From: Bacteroidales bacterium UBA5833
GTDB taxonomy: Bacteria; Bacteroidota; Bacteroidia; Bacteroidales; Lentimicrobiaceae
DNA: 34,532 nucleotides
Reading direction: 5' to 3'
Assembly: GCA_002433025.1 (NCBI GenBank)
Contig: DJGZ01000084.1
Location: 27,439 to 61,970 of the forward strand
In this document: piece after piece, positions 31,581 through 34,532 of the stretch
Position numbering within the stretch: position 1 is the stretch's first letter
How the letters are laid out: each line of letters begins with the position of its first letter
Notes under the pieces: generated by a model
Databases searched by the model: none
The model's input: the letters and a program-made list of their open reading frames with translations, nothing else
Told to the model about the DNA's origin: nothing
Program-made: the position numbers and the translations under genes

Positions 31581-31904
31581 TTAAATCCATGTCCTTTTCT
31601 TATTAATTTCTTCTTTTTCACGGAAGGCCGACTCAATATCAATTTCAAACCTATTGGCAATTGAACACAGATATATCAGTATATCAGCTATTTCCTCACT
31701 GATTGATCCAACATCTGAATTGATATCTGTTTTAAGTTTTGCAGTTTTTCTGACAGCCTTAAATAACTCCCCCACTTCTTCTCCTAAGAGCAGGCATTTC
31801 TCAAGTGCATTCTGATTGTCAAAACCGCGCAATGATTCAAGATTCTTCACGTACTCCTGAAAATCACCAAGGGTTGGAGTGCTTTTTAATGTCAATTCAT
31901 TCAT
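31581..31904 (-). CDS. MazG-like nucleotide pyrophosphohydrolase
   Basis: A 107-residue all-alpha NTP pyrophosphatase of the MazG/dUTPase-2 superfamily, which hydrolyses nucleoside triphosphates to monophosphate and pyrophosphate and may clear damaged nucleotides. The magnesium-binding motifs are LLLGEEVGELFKAVRKTAK and ISEEIADILIYLCSIANRF, the usual ExxE...ExxD pattern. The single domain is normal for the short MazG-like group. I prefer ATG at 31904 (MNELTLKS) to a GTG four codons earlier. It lies alone between the LolA-like gene upstream and the PD40 gene. The exact nucleotide is unknown. Confidence 0.85.
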   Translation of the reverse strand: MNELTLKSTPTLGDFQEYVKNLESLRGFDNQNALEKCLLLGEEVGELFKAVRKTAKLKTDINSDVGSISEEIADILIYLCSIANRFEIDIESAFREKEEINKKRTWI

Positions 31905-31977
31905 TTCGCCTTTCACTTATATCAGTTTGTCGTTTCAATCGTTCCTGTAAAGTTTACTGAGATAATTAATCCGATAG

Positions 31978-32700
31978 TCACCACCGGGATTGTTTAAATT
32001 CCAAAGGATTGTATATTGATGATGGCAAGTCGCAGTCAGGGTTAATATTGAAGTATTTTTCAACCATACTCAACTCTCCTTCATTATTGTAAAAGTTAAT
32101 GACCGTTGCAACGGGGTAACCATTAATACGTTCATATTTTGCAAATTCAACTTCCCTGGAGTTTTCTCCGGTCCTGCGCCGCATCTTGATAAAGAGAAGC
32201 GTTGCTTTGTCTACCCAGAAACAATTGGTTGTTGTATCACCAACAACCCAGGCATTATATCCCATGCATCTGCATTCACCAATCAAACCGAGATTATAAC
32301 CGCATAGTTCAGCACGGCTGGCTGTAATCTCCGGAGGAATATTATTGATATCCAAACCAAGGACAACAAGATCATGAATACGGAATTTACTGGAGATAAG
32401 ATTGCCTTTATGAAAACTATATAGTGTATCCCCCGTAAAAAGCATCCCGTTCCCGCTATCCCAATCAGTAAATTTGAGGATCAGGTTACCAGGTGAAGAA
32501 TAGGCCTCAAACATTATATCTGTATTAACAAGACTATCATTGCTGTAGTAAAAAATTTCCTGCGCGAAGCAAAGGGTCTGATACCAGTTTGATTTGTTGG
32601 CATCATACATTTGCCTGATCAACTCATAGCCATTTTTAGGTGGCTGGGCAAATGAAGTAACTGGAAGAACAAAAAATAGAGTAATTAATAATCTTTTCAT
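31978..32700 (-). CDS. Secreted protein with LolA-like features
   Basis: A 240-residue exported protein. ATG at 32700 gives a clear signal peptide (MKRLLITLFFVLPVTSFAQP) and was preferred to the ATG seven codons earlier. The body has the pattern of the LolA/LolB open-barrel fold: NGYELIRQMYDANKSNWYQT near the start, a middle part with several short strands, and VEFAKYERINGYPVATVINF followed by VEKYFNINPDCDLP near the end. In that fold a half-barrel binds lipid. Several cysteines (FAQ mature region: C in LCFAQ, CGYN, CRCMG, NCFW, DCDL) are unusual and may form disulfides. The resemblance is weak and no reaction is assigned. Confidence 0.55.
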   Translation of the reverse strand: MKRLLITLFFVLPVTSFAQPPKNGYELIRQMYDANKSNWYQTLCFAQEIFYYSNDSLVNTDIMFEAYSSPGNLILKFTDWDSGNGMLFTGDTLYSFHKGNLISSKFRIHDLVVLGLDINNIPPEITASRAELCGYNLGLIGECRCMGYNAWVVGDTTTNCFWVDKATLLFIKMRRRTGENSREVEFAKYERINGYPVATVINFYNNEGELSMVEKYFNINPDCDLPSSIYNPLEFKQSRW

Positions 32701-32803
32701 GTTGGTGGATTTTGGAAACATTGTGCTGCAATGGTGAATACCATGTGGCAGGTAAATAAGTCGATAAAAATTTCAAAAGTCAAATAACTTCAGGATTATT
32801 GCA

Positions 32804-33691
32804 TCAGGGAGCTAGCAGAATCGCTGACTCCAGTTCCTGAATTCTCCTGCTATTCAATACTTTATTGTAATCATCATCTGATACAGAAATTTTCTTGTCT
32901 CGGATCAGCTTTAGATTTTCAAGATTCAATTTCCATCTTTTCAAGACAGCTTCAGGCATTTTAAAGTTGTTGTCCGGAACAAACATTCGCTCGGGTATTA
33001 CAGGCTCATATCCCAGTTCTTTTAAATGTCTGCGAATCTGTGGAATATGATCGCTTCCAAATACAAAAATAATCCTCTGCGCATTTTTTGCAGCACCCAG
33101 GCCGTTTTCAACAATACGCCGGTTGCGCTCATTCCAATTCCCGTGCGCAATTTCAGCTATAGAATCAGCTCCGATGATTTTTTCAAATACTGAATCAACT
33201 ATGGCAATATTTGACTCTCTGTGAATTTCATCATAAATGGATTGGCTATTGGATTCCATCATATTCGGGAAATAATTTTTTGCAAATAATGCAACCTGTT
33301 CTTTGACAAATGCAGGGTACGAGCTATCTGCTTTTGATTGTGTGGCAAAATCAAGTCTCCAGTCGACAGGTTCAAAACGGTAATTTAATATGGAAGCCAT
33401 TTCTGAAAGAAAAGCAGCTTCAGGAGGATAGTACCCTTCCATTGCCGTGCTGTATGCTTCAGGAGCAATTTCCCCGCATACCAAATCCGGTTTCAGGGCG
33501 CTGATCTGTGCCTGAAGATCATTAAGGGAATAATGAAAGTCCGGAACAAAATGCATAGCATGGATCGTTCCTATTATGAAGATCTGAGCCTTGGTATTAT
33601 GGTCTGTTTTTGTATTTGCCTGGGAGAATGCAAATACATTACAGGAGCAGAGAACCAGAATAATAAGCCTTTTCAGCATCATTGACATCAT
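32804..33691 (-). CDS. TraB/GumN-like secreted protein
   Basis: A 295-residue protein with a signal peptide (LKRLIILVLCSCNVFAFSQA). The mature part resembles the TraB/PrgY/GumN group, a family related to the Tiki metalloproteases: IIGTIHAMHFVP near the start, PDLVCGEIAPEAY next, NWNERNRRIVENGL in the middle, then IIFVFGSDHIPQIRRHLKEL. The GTIH, GE and late DH residues correspond to the conserved histidine, glutamate and histidine of the family. Substrate and activity are unknown. Start choice among Met codons at 33691, 33688, 33682 and 33679 is open. Confidence 0.65.
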   Translation of the reverse strand: MMSMMLKRLIILVLCSCNVFAFSQANTKTDHNTKAQIFIIGTIHAMHFVPDFHYSLNDLQAQISALKPDLVCGEIAPEAYSTAMEGYYPPEAAFLSEMASILNYRFEPVDWRLDFATQSKADSSYPAFVKEQVALFAKNYFPNMMESNSQSIYDEIHRESNIAIVDSVFEKIIGADSIAEIAHGNWNERNRRIVENGLGAAKNAQRIIFVFGSDHIPQIRRHLKELGYEPVIPERMFVPDNNFKMPEAVLKRWKLNLENLKLIRDKKISVSDDDYNKVLNSRRIQELESAILLAP

Positions 33692-33706
33692 TTAAGCAGT
33701 TGATAC

Positions 33707-33714
33707 AAAGTTAC
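33707..33714 (-). promoter_or_regulatory. -7 element for the TraB/GumN-like gene
   Basis: On the minus strand this reads TAACTTTG, an exact TAnnTTTG match, 15 bp before the ATG at 33691. No TTTG is seen at the -33 place. The gap 33715-33917 holds nothing else I can name. Confidence 0.4.
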
Positions 33715-33917
33715 ATTTCTTAAATGCTTATTTCGCCGTTTAAGTGGCAGATATTTCAGCAATGCAGAAAATACTGCATGCTTGGCAAACGGGTTCCGTT
33801 TTGAAGGCGTAAGCAAGGTTACTGCCGGTTAAATCAGACATTCCTGCCGTGATCGTAATGGCATCATTCTGCTGTTCTTCGCATGCCTGCGATAGTATTA
33901 CTCTCTTTTAATCAAAT

Positions 33918-34274
33918 TTAATCATCGTTATACTTCAAAAAGTCCCCATCAATGATTAACAACTGAACTCCATTGTCTGACTGTGAGCGATGAGCGCTTA
34001 ATTCATCTGTAACAATGTAGGTCATCCCTTCAGATAAAGTAAATTTTTCACCACCTTGCAATTCACTGATAAAACTTCCCTTCAGGCAATGAACAATATG
34101 CCCTTTGGAACACCAGTGGTCCGCTAAATAGCCTTTTGAATATTCAACGATTCTGATTCGCAACCCTTCAAACTGTATGGTTTTCCATAATGCATCTCCT
34201 GAAAGGCCTTTGTGCTCGGTTGACGAAATTTTTGTCCAGTCAACTAATTGAAATGGAATGTTTTTTCTGTTCAT
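33918..34274 (-). CDS. DHCW-motif cupin fold protein
   Basis: A 118-residue single-domain cupin without signal peptide. The family motif is in the middle: EYSKGYLADHWCSKGHIVHC, with the Asp-His-Trp-Cys string that gives the group its name and a second metal-type histidine two residues on. The beta barrel continues through LKGSFISELQGGEKFTLSEG and AHRSQSDNGVQLLIIDGDF. The family has no known reaction; small metal-dependent cupins are often isomerases, dioxygenases or ligand-binding proteins. It is the last gene of the window. Positions 34275-34532 are AT-rich and hold no feature I can support. Confidence 0.8.
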   Translation of the reverse strand: MNRKNIPFQLVDWTKISSTEHKGLSGDALWKTIQFEGLRIRIVEYSKGYLADHWCSKGHIVHCLKGSFISELQGGEKFTLSEGMTYIVTDELSAHRSQSDNGVQLLIIDGDFLKYNDD

Positions 34275-34532
34275 TTTTTAGTGTTTTTTGATTTGTGGAA
34301 TACTTCTATTTAACTCTCATTACAAACTATTATTACACAAACAGCCAGAAACCCTTTCTTTCAAATTTGGTTTATATCACATTACAAGTAATCAGCCGCT
34401 CTAAAAATTAGTAATAGATAATTGATTGTCAATATATAATTGCCAATTTACAGCAACCATTTATAAAGAGATTGATTGGTATAATGCATAAACACCTGCA
34501 AATTATGCCTGGAAAATCACCCACAAAGAGCC

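Noticed and set aside
34276..34304. Possible third copy of the T/G-rich repeat found at 2978 and 3434
   Set aside because: The likeness is limited to low-complexity T and TG runs and could be chance.

Overview
The window looks like a chromosomal segment of a free-living Bacteroidota, probably of the order Bacteroidales or Marinilabiliales. The evidence is an adjacent SusC/SusD pair, several promoters with the Bacteroidota -7 element TAnnTTTG, almost no Shine-Dalgarno sequences, and proteins typical of the phylum (an LptF/LptG permease, a SatD-like plus DUF3307 pair, an EttA-type ABC-F protein, a TPR histidine kinase). No tRNA, rRNA, CRISPR array, transposase or phage gene was recognised.

Layout. 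Positions 1-254 are non-coding, with two REP-like palindromes. At 255-2843 two minus-strand genes encode an M23 peptidase and a large GNAT-like protein. Positions 2844-3600 hold no convincing gene; two 35-bp imperfect inverted repeats lie about 490 bp apart there. From 3601 to 7619 an LptF/LptG permease and two GT4-type glycosyltransferases form an envelope block. It is followed by an orphan TPR sensor kinase (7765-9930). At 10102-13829 lies a tight series: ettA, a SatD-like protein with a C-terminal HTH, an array of 29-bp-spaced dyads, a DUF3307 membrane protein and a WbuC-type cupin. hisS (13914-15278) and two tandem histidine ammonia-lyase paralogues (15410-18549) follow. Two paralogous four-helix membrane proteins lead to a SusC/SusD outer-membrane uptake pair (20120-24794). 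A MATE transporter (25063-26514) sits behind a short leader ORF and a terminator that looks like a transcription attenuator.

From about 26.5 kb to the end the DNA becomes visibly more AT-rich and the genes are single, unrelated and mostly secreted or poorly characterised: a beta-lactamase-fold serine hydrolase lipoprotein, a 372-residue unknown, a small outer-membrane barrel, a PD40 propeller lipoprotein, a MazG-like pyrophosphohydrolase, a LolA-like secreted protein, a TraB/GumN-like protein and a DHCW-motif cupin. This part looks accessory.

Two regulatory arrangements are the most interesting. One is the operator-like array (12440-12546) between the SatD-like HTH protein and its DUF3307 partner, which suggests a self-regulated pair. 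The other is the leader peptide, antiterminator and terminator arrangement ahead of the MATE gene (24841-25040), where no promoter is visible between the terminator and the MATE start. Both are inferences from sequence reading and have not been tested.
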